A DNA stretch of 64,000 nucleotides from NCBI GenBank assembly GCA_947625775.1, contig CANQPM010000007.1, positions 1 through 64,000 of the forward strand, given 5' to 3'. Source of the DNA: an uncultured Lachnospiraceae bacterium (GTDB lineage Bacteria > Bacillota > Clostridia > Lachnospirales > Lachnospiraceae). Position numbers and translations under genes: made by a program. The notes under the pieces are model-generated. The model did not search any database, was not told where the DNA came from, and worked only from the letters and a program-made list of their open reading frames with translations. This document shows, piece after piece, positions 58,271 to 64,000 of the stretch; within the stretch, counting starts at the first letter, position 1; each line of letters begins with the position of its first letter.

Positions 58271-60016
58271 TTACTGCAGCTTAGTAGACTGTCCAGCCTC
58301 ATAAGCCTGGATTCTCTCGTCAACGATCTCCTGATATCCTGCGTCAGCATACTTCTGCGCAAGCTCATCATACAATGCGTCAAACTCCTCCGGCTTGCAC
58401 ATCGTCAACTGATCTCTGTACTCCGTGTAAAGCTCAAGCAACGTAGCCTGATACTCTGAAGCCGACTCAATAACAACCGCAAAGTTGCAGTCCGCTACAG
58501 CCCAGCCTTTTTCAGCAACCTCAACCTTAGCATTGTAGTTGTCAATAAGCTCCTGCTTAAAGTCCTGAGGAAGTCCCTGAGGAGAGCTCATACCGATAAC
58601 ATCCTCGATAGTACCAGCGTTTCTAGCCTCGATAGTTACACACCAGTAATCCTTGTTGTTGTTATAACCCTGCTTGTACTCACCATCATAATCACCTACA
58701 GATGCAGGAAGTCCGTCGTCGCCTACCGTGTAGTTCTCGCCTTCGATACCCCACTGCATTGTGAAAAGGTTATCCTCTAACGTCATCCACTCCATGTACA
58801 TCCAAGCTGCCTTGATTTCGTCCTCAGTAGCCATAGATGAGAAGCCAATCATCATACCGAACGGGTTGTCTGAACGGTATGCAGGAACTGTGCCGCCCTC
58901 GGGATCATCCGTCGTAGCCTGAATCATAACCGCAAGCTTGCCGTCAGGATTCTGCTCATAGAATGCCGTAAGGAAATCAACCTCTGCTGAAATATAGCCT
59001 GAATACTGTAATGTCTTGCCGTTTACAAAGTTAGCCTTTGCCGTCTCAATATCTGTTACATAATACTCGGGATCCGTGAAACCTAAATTGTACTTCTCGT
59101 TCTCTCTCTGAAGGAACTTCCTGTTTGCCTCGTCGCCAAGAGCAGGTATAGCGTAGTCGCCGTATGCAGCCCAGTTCTCCTCATCAAGAGGGAAAGTTCT
59201 GAATGCATAGTTCTGGTCAACGCCCGCGCCTGTTACCATCTGGCCTCCAAGCGGATGCTCTGCGATTCCTTCGTCGATAAGCTTCTGATAAAGCTCCTTC
59301 TGCTCAGCCCAGGTTGTAGGATACTCTGAGTAGCCCACCTGCTCAAGCCAGTCCTGACGATAGAAGGTTACATATGTGTAACCTGTATTGTAGTAAGGTC
59401 TCTCAGCAAGCGCAAAATAGCACTCTGCATCCATCTGAGTATATCCAAGCTGGTCTAAGTCAACCATTCGCTGATAGTATGTAGGAGCTACCTGCGCAAA
59501 CTCATCAATGTCATATGTCGTAAGGTATCCGTCATTTGCCCACTGAGCAAGCTTAGGATAGTCATACTCCATAAGAATTGTGGGAAGGTTCTGGTCTGCC
59601 GCAAGCAAAGCGTAAGATGTCAAAACATCAGAACGCGTGATAGGCACGTACTCAACCGTAATGTTGTACTTGTCGCCAAAGTTCTCCTGTACCCAGTGTG
59701 TCCAATAGTTGTCGCTTACATTGGGAACGCCCTCAGCGCCTCTGTCGTATACAGGTATTTTAAGAGTTACGTTCTCAGCAAACGGCTCCCAGCCATCGAT
59801 ACCGGCAACCGCCGCTGTATCGCCTGTACTTGCAGCATCGCCCGTAGACGCTGCGCTGTTGTCTGTTGACTGTGATGTGTTCGCATTTGTAGACGCGTTT
59901 GAGTCTGATGCAGGCGCAGATGAATTGCTTCCGCCGCCGCACCCTGTCAGCGAACCCATTGCCATAACACCCGCAAGCGAGAGTGCCATGGTCTTCTGAA
60001 GAGTGTTCTTCTTCAT
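58271..60016 (-). CDS. Sugar ABC transporter substrate-binding lipoprotein
   Basis: A 581-residue family 1 solute-binding protein. Signal peptide with lipobox GSLTGC near residue 26, then a Ser/Asn/Thr linker (DSNASTNANTSQSTDNSAAS). The binding domain is of the large YtcQ/LipO class (YDRGAEGVPNVSDNYWTHWV, GMMIGFSSMATEDEIKAAWM, EWMTLEDNLFTMQWGIEGEN). ATG follows AAGGAGGAATTAAATT. It follows its two permeases by 139 bp, and precedes the GH105-esterase-GH112 unit, so the ligand is probably an RG-I oligosaccharide. No ATPase in the locus. Confidence 0.93.
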   Translation of the reverse strand: MKKNTLQKTMALSLAGVMAMGSLTGCGGGSNSSAPASDSNASTNANTSQSTDNSAASTGDAASTGDTAAVAGIDGWEPFAENVTLKIPVYDRGAEGVPNVSDNYWTHWVQENFGDKYNITVEYVPITRSDVLTSYALLAADQNLPTILMEYDYPKLAQWANDGYLTTYDIDEFAQVAPTYYQRMVDLDQLGYTQMDAECYFALAERPYYNTGYTYVTFYRQDWLEQVGYSEYPTTWAEQKELYQKLIDEGIAEHPLGGQMVTGAGVDQNYAFRTFPLDEENWAAYGDYAIPALGDEANRKFLQRENEKYNLGFTDPEYYVTDIETAKANFVNGKTLQYSGYISAEVDFLTAFYEQNPDGKLAVMIQATTDDPEGGTVPAYRSDNPFGMMIGFSSMATEDEIKAAWMYMEWMTLEDNLFTMQWGIEGENYTVGDDGLPASVGDYDGEYKQGYNNNKDYWCVTIEARNAGTIEDVIGMSSPQGLPQDFKQELIDNYNAKVEVAEKGWAVADCNFAVVIESASEYQATLLELYTEYRDQLTMCKPEEFDALYDELAQKYADAGYQEIVDERIQAYEAGQSTKLQ

Positions 60017-60155
60017 AATTTAATTCCTCCTTGTAAAATAATCTATAGCTAACCCGCCTATTCGGGATAACTAACACATTAAACTAATCCTCCATAACGC
60101 TCAAAAGCAGCTTTTTTATTTATCAAATACCTATGAAAAACGCCGCCCTTGCGTT

Positions 60156-61085
60156 TTAGCCTTTAACAGCTCCTATCATCGCGCCCTTTACGAAATACTT
60201 CTGCAGGAAAGGATATATGCAGATAATAGGTATCGTTACGAACATAATAGCCGCTGCCTGCAGAACCTCAGGCGTACTCGTTACCGCCGCTGCCTCCGAA
60301 AGCGTAGCCGTCTGCGCTTCTGCCGCTGATGAAACAAGCTGTGAAAGCTTATACTGTATCATCTTGAGATTCTCACTTCTGATATAGTATGCGTTGTCCG
60401 CATATGCATTCCAGCGGCCTACCGCATAGAAAAGCGAAAGCGTAGCCAAAATCGGCTTTGACAGCGGAAGCACAATCCTTGTGAGGATTTGGAAGTTTGA
60501 AGCGCCGTCAAGAAACGCTGATTCCTCAAGGCTGTCAGGTATGCTCGACTGTAAATTAGTCTTCATAATAAGCATATTGTAGGGCGAATAAATAAGCGGG
60601 AGTATCAGCACCCACATATTGTCAAGCAAGCCTAAATTACTAAAGAGCAGATATGTAGGAATAAGGCTCGCGCCAAAATACATCGGGAACATCAGAATAA
60701 ATGTAAAAAACGCTCTGCCTTTAAGGCGCTTCTTTGAAAGCGGATATGCCGCGCATGTACATACCACCATGCCGAGCACTGTAAATATAAATGTAACGAT
60801 GATACTGTAAATCATGCTATATACCATGCTGCCGTCTTTAAAGAGCGAAGAATACGCGTCAAACGTAATGCCCTTTGGTATGAAAGCTATCTGTTTTGCA
60901 AGCACAAAGCTGTTGCCTGATATTGATTTTGCGAGCAGATGTATGAAAGGAAGTATGCATGTCAGACACAGCAGGGTTATAATTATCATCATAACCGCAT
61001 CGCTTACACGGAACTTATTAATGGCTCTGTTGCCGTCATTTGCAATCTCCGCGCCGCGGACTACTTCTTCTTTTTTCTTTGCCAT
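60156..61085 (-). CDS. Sugar ABC transporter permease, YtcP/LplC type
   Basis: A 309-residue inner-membrane protein with six helices. The ATG at 61085 follows AAAGGAGGAGGATTAATA; the open frame extends 13 codons further into the preceding gene's stop region. The EAA loop is LEESAFLDGASNFQILTRIV near 190-209 and the C-terminus YFVKGAMIGAVKG is the YtcP type. The N-terminal part (MMIIITLLCLTCILPFIHLL) is the first helix. Second gene of the transporter operon, 16 bp after the first permease gene. Confidence 0.94.
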   Translation of the reverse strand: MAKKKEEVVRGAEIANDGNRAINKFRVSDAVMMIIITLLCLTCILPFIHLLAKSISGNSFVLAKQIAFIPKGITFDAYSSLFKDGSMVYSMIYSIIVTFIFTVLGMVVCTCAAYPLSKKRLKGRAFFTFILMFPMYFGASLIPTYLLFSNLGLLDNMWVLILPLIYSPYNMLIMKTNLQSSIPDSLEESAFLDGASNFQILTRIVLPLSKPILATLSLFYAVGRWNAYADNAYYIRSENLKMIQYKLSQLVSSAAEAQTATLSEAAAVTSTPEVLQAAAIMFVTIPIICIYPFLQKYFVKGAMIGAVKG

Positions 61086-61101
61086 TATTAATCCTCCTCC
61101 T

Positions 61102-62052
61102 TTACAGCAAGCCGTCTTCGCCAAGTTTCTTAGCTACCCAGTCGGACAGCACGACAAGCATAAGACCTACTACAGACTGGAATATACCTACCGCCGTAGC
61201 CATGCTGAACTTAGCGCTCTGCAGACCTTTTTCATATATGTAAATAGCAAGCTGATACTGGAAATCCTTTACCTGAGAGTTGCCAAACTGCTGCAGACGC
61301 TCGAAGTTACTGTTCATAACACGCCCAAGGTTCATGATAAGCAGCGTGACAACCGTGCTCTTGATGCCAGGCAGTGTAATGTGCCACATTCTTTTCCAGC
61401 GGTTCGCGCCGTCTATCATCGCGGCCTCATAAAGCTCTCCGCTTATGCCCGTAATCGCCGCCAGATAAATAATCGTGTTCCAGCCCATTCCCTGCCATAC
61501 GCCTATGAGCAGATACGTGACAGCCCAGTGCCATTTTTCAGTCAGAAACGGAATACCCTCGCTGATAAATCCCATATTCATAAGCGCGATATTCACAAGA
61601 CCTGTGGAGGGCTTAAACATTGTATATGCAACGCTTCCTATGATAACCCATGAAAGAAAGTGGGGCAGATAAAGGATTGTCTGCGTTACCTTCTTGAATT
61701 TAGGATAGCGGAGCTCGTTTAACATAAGGGCAAGAATGATAGGCACTGGGAAGCCTACAAGCAGGTCAAGCACATTGAATATAATGGAGTTTTTTAATGA
61801 CCTGTGGAAATCGGCATCCTTGAAAACCTTCTGGAAGGTCTCCCAACCTACCCATTTGCTGCCTGCATAGCCTTTGGCGGGTTTATAATCCATAAACGCC
61901 ATACGCATGCCGGGATATGCAGCATAGTTAAATACAATTACAATTACCAGTGGAATCAACAGCATCACGTACAACTGCCAGTCGCGTTTAAAGCTGTTTT
62001 TCCAGGAAACGCTTGTGACGACTTTTTTGCCGCCACCTTCTTTTTTCGCCAT
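61102..62052 (-). CDS. Sugar ABC transporter permease, LplB type
   Basis: A 316-residue inner-membrane protein. Its start has the LplB look: KNSFKRDWQLYVMLLIPLVI, then NYAAYPGMRMAFMDYKPAKG. The EAA loop is YEAAMIDGANRWKRMWHITL near 205-224. ATG at 62052 follows GGAGGTTAGGGCAT. First gene of the transporter operon of the pectin locus. A 14-bp palindrome and a TTGACA box lie upstream at 62089 and 62137. Confidence 0.94.
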   Translation of the reverse strand: MAKKEGGGKKVVTSVSWKNSFKRDWQLYVMLLIPLVIVIVFNYAAYPGMRMAFMDYKPAKGYAGSKWVGWETFQKVFKDADFHRSLKNSIIFNVLDLLVGFPVPIILALMLNELRYPKFKKVTQTILYLPHFLSWVIIGSVAYTMFKPSTGLVNIALMNMGFISEGIPFLTEKWHWAVTYLLIGVWQGMGWNTIIYLAAITGISGELYEAAMIDGANRWKRMWHITLPGIKSTVVTLLIMNLGRVMNSNFERLQQFGNSQVKDFQYQLAIYIYEKGLQSAKFSMATAVGIFQSVVGLMLVVLSDWVAKKLGEDGLL

Positions 62053-62088
62053 ATGCCCTAACCTCCCTAAATAAATTTGTTATTTTGT

Positions 62089-62102
62089 ACAGCTTAAGCT
62101 GT
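62089..62102. promoter_or_regulatory. Palindrome upstream of the pectin transporter operon
   Basis: ACAGCTTAAGCTGT, a perfect 14-bp palindrome, 37 bp before the start codon and near the predicted transcript start; candidate operator. Confidence 0.6.
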
Positions 62103-62108
62103 GCTATA

Positions 62109-62142
62109 CTAATATTATTATGCATTTTTTTAATTCTGTCAA
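62109..62142 (-). promoter_or_regulatory. Promoter region of the pectin transporter operon
   Basis: Minus strand TTGACA at 62137-62142 is followed after 17 to 19 bp by AATAATATTAG, which contains several possible -10 boxes (AATAAT, ATAATA, TAATAT). The rest of 62143-62519 has no gene; it is AT-rich and holds one orphan hairpin. Confidence 0.6.
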
Positions 62143-62355
62143 TTTATTTTTCAGCGAAAACTATGCATTTTCAACTATTTATCTTCTGTTTTTCCTGTTT
62201 ATCAATGGGCAATTTGTATGTCAATTCACAAATTGTACAATTTTTATTAGACAATTTTGCTATTTGGGGAAAATTTTTCTTATATTTGGGAATGAAAGAA
62301 TTGTTCCAGAATTTGCTTTTTGGTTGTTTTTGGAAATGGCGTTTTAATTTTCAAT

Positions 62356-62399
62356 AAAAAAGTCCGCAAACCCTTGAAAAGGCTTGCCCTTAGACTTTT
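62356..62399 (-). terminator. Orphan terminator-like hairpin
   Basis: Minus strand AAAAGTC ... GACTTTTTT with inner GGGCAAGCC/GGGTTTGC partial pairing. T tract on the minus strand, but no minus-strand gene lies within 800 bp upstream of it; perhaps left from a deleted gene. Confidence 0.5.
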
Positions 62400-62519
62400 C
62401 CTTATGTTATATCTTTTCCCTTTACGTTATGAACTTTCATTAGGTAATTGTGAAAGGTGTTCTATTATTTTATGAAATCTTATATCCATAAATCATACAG
62501 ACTTCCTCCTGCCTAAATC

Positions 62520-62574
62520 ATTGTGTAATCTTGTGCATTTTTCCGTTTACATATTGTGTAATTTTGTGTATAAT
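62520..62574 (+). promoter_or_regulatory. hicAB promoter with paired direct-repeat operators
   Basis: TTTACA (62546-62551), 17 bp, TATAAT (62569-62574). Two 19-bp direct repeats, ATTGTGTAATCTTGTGCAT (62520-62538) and ATTGTGTAATTTTGTGTAT (62553-62571), lie 33 bp apart (three helical turns); the second covers the spacer and part of the -10 box. This fits autorepression by the HicB DNA-binding domain. Confidence 0.78.
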
Positions 62575-62595
62575 ATAATTGTAAGGAGGGAAGCT

Positions 62596-62781
62596 ATGAA
62601 TCCAAGGAACATCGCAATCAAGGACTTAAACAGCAACGGATATCAATTCAAGAGGAGCGGCGGAAATCACGACATCTACTATAACCCTGAAACAAAGTAT
62701 TCCATCCCTCTGAAGCGCGGATACTTTGATGAAGACGATCTCCGCTACATACGCAAGGAAATTAAACAAGGCGGGAGGTAA
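62596..62781 (+). CDS. hicA: HicA-type toxin (mRNA interferase)
   Basis: A 61-residue protein of the HicA fold (a small dsRBD-like domain). The start ATG at 62596 follows AAGGAGGG; the longer open frame passes through the promoter. Features: NIAIKDLNSNGYQFKRSGGN, with the catalytic His at residue 25 in GGNHDIYYNP, and the end IPLKRGYFDEDDLRYIRKEI, matching the family pattern (IPxHxxxxxxGTLxxIxKQ) loosely; the usual HP/H is replaced by KRGYFDED. It is 33 bp before the HicB gene. The toxin would cleave mRNA on the ribosome-independent path when not held by HicB. Confidence 0.88.
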   Translation: MNPRNIAIKDLNSNGYQFKRSGGNHDIYYNPETKYSIPLKRGYFDEDDLRYIRKEIKQGGR

Positions 62782-62814
62782 TGCCTCCCAGCCGCCAGTA
62801 AAAGGAGGCCGACA

Positions 62815-63225
62815 ATGAAATATACCTATACCGCAACATTTGAACCCAACGAGGACGGCACAAAATATTACTGCAGAGTGCCTGATCTCCCCGGGTGCAT
62901 TACCACTGGGAACAGCATCGAGAATGCCATTGAAATGATTACGGATGCCGCCAGCGGGTGGCTCGTGGTCGCTGAAGATGAGGGGAATGAGATTCCTGCT
63001 GCCACGCCGCAATGCAGGCTTGACGTTCCAGAGAACGCTACCTGCTCAATCATCTGCATTGATACGCTCGCCTACCGTGCAGCTACGGACACAAAGGCAG
63101 TCCGCAAAAACGTATCTCTCCCTGCATGGATGGCCGCCCTTGCGGATAAGCGGGGCGTGAACTGCTCGCAAGTTCTCCAAGACAGCCTTATGCAGCTGCT
63201 TAATTCCAGACATGCACAGCATTAA
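62815..63225 (+). CDS. hicB: HicB-type antitoxin
   Basis: A 136-residue antitoxin. The N-terminal partial RNase H fold has YTATFEPNEDGTKYYCRVPD, then LPGCITTGNSIENAIEMITD, the HicB signature with PDLPGC. The C-terminal 35 residues (VSLPAWMAALADKRGVNCSQ, VLQDSLMQLL) are a ribbon-helix-helix type DNA-binding part, fitting autoregulation at the repeats at 62520 and 62553. ATG follows AAAGGAGGCCGACA. Two-gene operon with hicA; terminator at 63244. Confidence 0.92.
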   Translation: MKYTYTATFEPNEDGTKYYCRVPDLPGCITTGNSIENAIEMITDAASGWLVVAEDEGNEIPAATPQCRLDVPENATCSIICIDTLAYRAATDTKAVRKNVSLPAWMAALADKRGVNCSQVLQDSLMQLLNSRHAQH

Positions 63226-63240
63226 CTTCTATGAACACAC

Positions 63241-63381
63241 TTAAAAAGGCATATGCGCCCTGCATGTGCCTTTTGCGTTTGAATCATTGGAATTGTAGTA
63301 TATAAAAGCTCCCGTATCACGATACCATTGCTGAACTTCTTCCGCAATCCATTTTCGCTTATCAGATATTTTGTCAGCCAC
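63241..63381 (-). CDS. Small ORF downstream of the RelE-like gene
   Basis: A 46-residue open frame starting with GTG at 63381 behind GGAAGGAGATGCA, a very strong ribosome-binding site. It reads MADKISDKRKWIAEEVQQWY, RDTGAFIYYNSNDSN and then AKGTCRAHMPF, the last part being encoded by the terminator of hicB on the other strand. That suggests a truncated gene. It begins 42 bp after the stop of the RelE-like gene on the same strand, so it could be the stub of the antitoxin or another partner. Not recognised. Confidence 0.45.
   Translation of the reverse strand: MADKISDKRKWIAEEVQQWYRDTGAFIYYNSNDSNAKGTCRAHMPF
63244..63276 (+). terminator. Terminator of hicAB
   Basis: AAAAGGCA and TGCCTTTT with inner ATGC/GCAT pairing; followed by GCGTTTG. 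Confidence 0.78.
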
Positions 63382-63423
63382 TGCATCTCCTTCCAAATTC
63401 AAATTCATCTCTATATACTACAA

Positions 63424-63741
63424 CTAATGTATCTTATTTTCATAATCTTGTAACTCATGAAAAATATTATCCACAAATACTACATTATCTTCAATACGAT
63501 ATAACATAAAGTACCTATGATTTAAGAAGTTGATACGGTGATATTTTAACTGACATAATCTTGGGTTATCACACAGTTTTAAACTGCCTGCCACATGTCT
63601 TAGGCTTTCAATTGTCGCATCATAATCATTCAGCACATTTTCTGCTGCCTGCATACTTTCCTTTTCAAAAATAAGGCACTTGATAAAACGGTCCAAATCC
63701 GCTTCAGCATCTCTTGTGACTACAACTATTAATGCACACAA
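63424..63741 (-). CDS. RelE/ParE-superfamily toxin-like protein
   Basis: A 105-residue protein of the RelE/ParE type: VVVTRDAEADLDRFIKCLIF, a middle helix (SLRHVAGSLKLCDNP), then YHRINFLNHRYFMLYRIEDN and VVFVDNIFHELQDYENKI, the beta-strand and C-terminal helix of the toxin fold. The start is uncertain: the first codon of the open frame is a TTG at 63741 with no good ribosome-binding site. A short frame with a strong site (AAAGGAGAGG, ATG at 63770) ends just inside it in another frame; a 1-bp shift in the T run GATTTTTG would join them. No antitoxin of a known kind is upstream. Possibly degraded. Confidence 0.72.
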   Translation of the reverse strand: MCALIVVVTRDAEADLDRFIKCLIFEKESMQAAENVLNDYDATIESLRHVAGSLKLCDNPRLCQLKYHRINFLNHRYFMLYRIEDNVVFVDNIFHELQDYENKIH

Positions 63742-63812
63742 AAATCAAGCCGTAGTAGAGTATCGCCCATAAACCTCTCCTTTACGGAAAAAGGCGGCTA
63801 CAAACTTCACGT

Positions 63813-63941
63813 TCATAACCGCCATTGCGCTGTGTTGTTATTTATATCTCGCTCCGGACAAAAGTAACCACTTTCCTTAATTGCATGATAATGTTTGTCA
63901 TTTAAGCTTTTTAATGTCTCACTACATATTGCCTTTGCCAT
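63813..63941 (-). CDS. Small ORF at the window end, unidentified
   Basis: A 42-residue frame beginning at the ATG at 63941: MAKAICSETLKSLNDKHYHA, IKESGYFCPERDINNN, TAQWRL. It looks protein-like (two Cys, charged amphipathic start), and the frame is open for a few more codons upstream without another start codon. No clear ribosome-binding site (GATGTTGGA precedes). Could be an independent small gene or the end of a truncated one. Low confidence. Confidence 0.3.
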   Translation of the reverse strand: MAKAICSETLKSLNDKHYHAIKESGYFCPERDINNNTAQWRL

Positions 63942-64000
63942 TCCAACATCTATTACGCTGTTGTTTTGATATTAAACTGTGATATTGATTATGCCAACTG

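Noticed and set aside
62521-62595. 25-codon N-terminal extension of HicA
   Set aside because: It would be translated from DNA that contains the promoter and the operators; the ATG at 62596 has the ribosome-binding site and the normal family length.

Overview
The window reads as chromosomal DNA of a gut- or rumen-type member of the Lachnospiraceae (Clostridia, Bacillota). Supporting signs are the mixed GC content, strong AGGAGG ribosome-binding sites, sigma-A promoters (TTGACA/TATAAT), GlnRS used directly, a YtcP/LplB-type sugar ABC transporter next to glycoside hydrolases, a eukaryote-like (HIS6-type) HisA, a lysine riboswitch on dapA, a preQ1-I riboswitch on queT, a YerC/TrpR-family protein, motility-linked genes (soluble MCP, flagellin-like protein) and a multi-copy PD-(D/E)XK-like family that I associate with Lachnospiraceae. 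No database search was possible, so the family names rest on motifs and remembered family features.

Layout. 1-2.3 kb: 5' part of a soluble chemotaxis receptor, a Cys-rich DUF6062-like protein and a TetR regulator. 2.4-11.1 kb: an accessory array with five copies (three intact, two frameshifted) of one PD-(D/E)XK-like gene, all on the minus strand, with copied promoters, a copied 20-nt near-palindrome just after each stop codon and copied terminators. Two unrelated secreted-protein genes sit inside the array. 11.2-16.5 kb: two acidic single-pass membrane proteins, a HAD hydrolase, glnS and an RlmD-type rRNA methyltransferase. 16.5-17.9 kb: an AT-rich EcsC-like gene and a DUF1016 remnant. 18-31 kb: pcrA, an orphan substrate-binding lipoprotein, an intact YhcG/DUF1016 nuclease, two L,D-transpeptidases, a gliding-type ABC exporter set (ATPase, permease-GldG fusion, DUF4340) and a DUF1836 regulator.

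31.4-41 kb is a galactoside locus: GH2 beta-galactosidase on the plus strand facing an operon of two permeases, a binding protein and a GH35 beta-galactosidase, with a LacI-family regulator. Two identical 14-bp operators lie 344 bp apart on either side of about ten A/T tracts phased at roughly 10 bp. This looks like a repression loop. 41-50 kb is core metabolism: queT, yerC, a riboswitch-controlled dapA-dapB-hisA-M23-like operon, a corrinoid adenosyltransferase, a two-OB SSB, typA/bipA and a divergent flagellin. 50.6-52.7 kb holds metY and an unknown protein.

52.9-62 kb is a rhamnogalacturonan-I (pectin) locus. Two permeases and a binding protein import oligosaccharides, a GH105 unsaturated rhamnogalacturonyl hydrolase and a CE12-type esterase process them, and a GH112 phosphorylase (probably galactosyl-rhamnose-specific in this context) splits the product in the cytoplasm. 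The two carbohydrate loci fit one diet, pectin backbone plus galactan side chains. A 160-bp long inverted repeat at 58.0-58.2 kb shares a core with a smaller hairpin element at 24.2 kb, which suggests an unnamed family of structured intergenic repeats. 62.5-64 kb is accessory again: hicA-hicB with paired operators, a RelE/ParE-like toxin without a recognisable antitoxin, and small unidentified ORFs. I saw no rRNA, tRNA, CRISPR array or complete insertion sequence.
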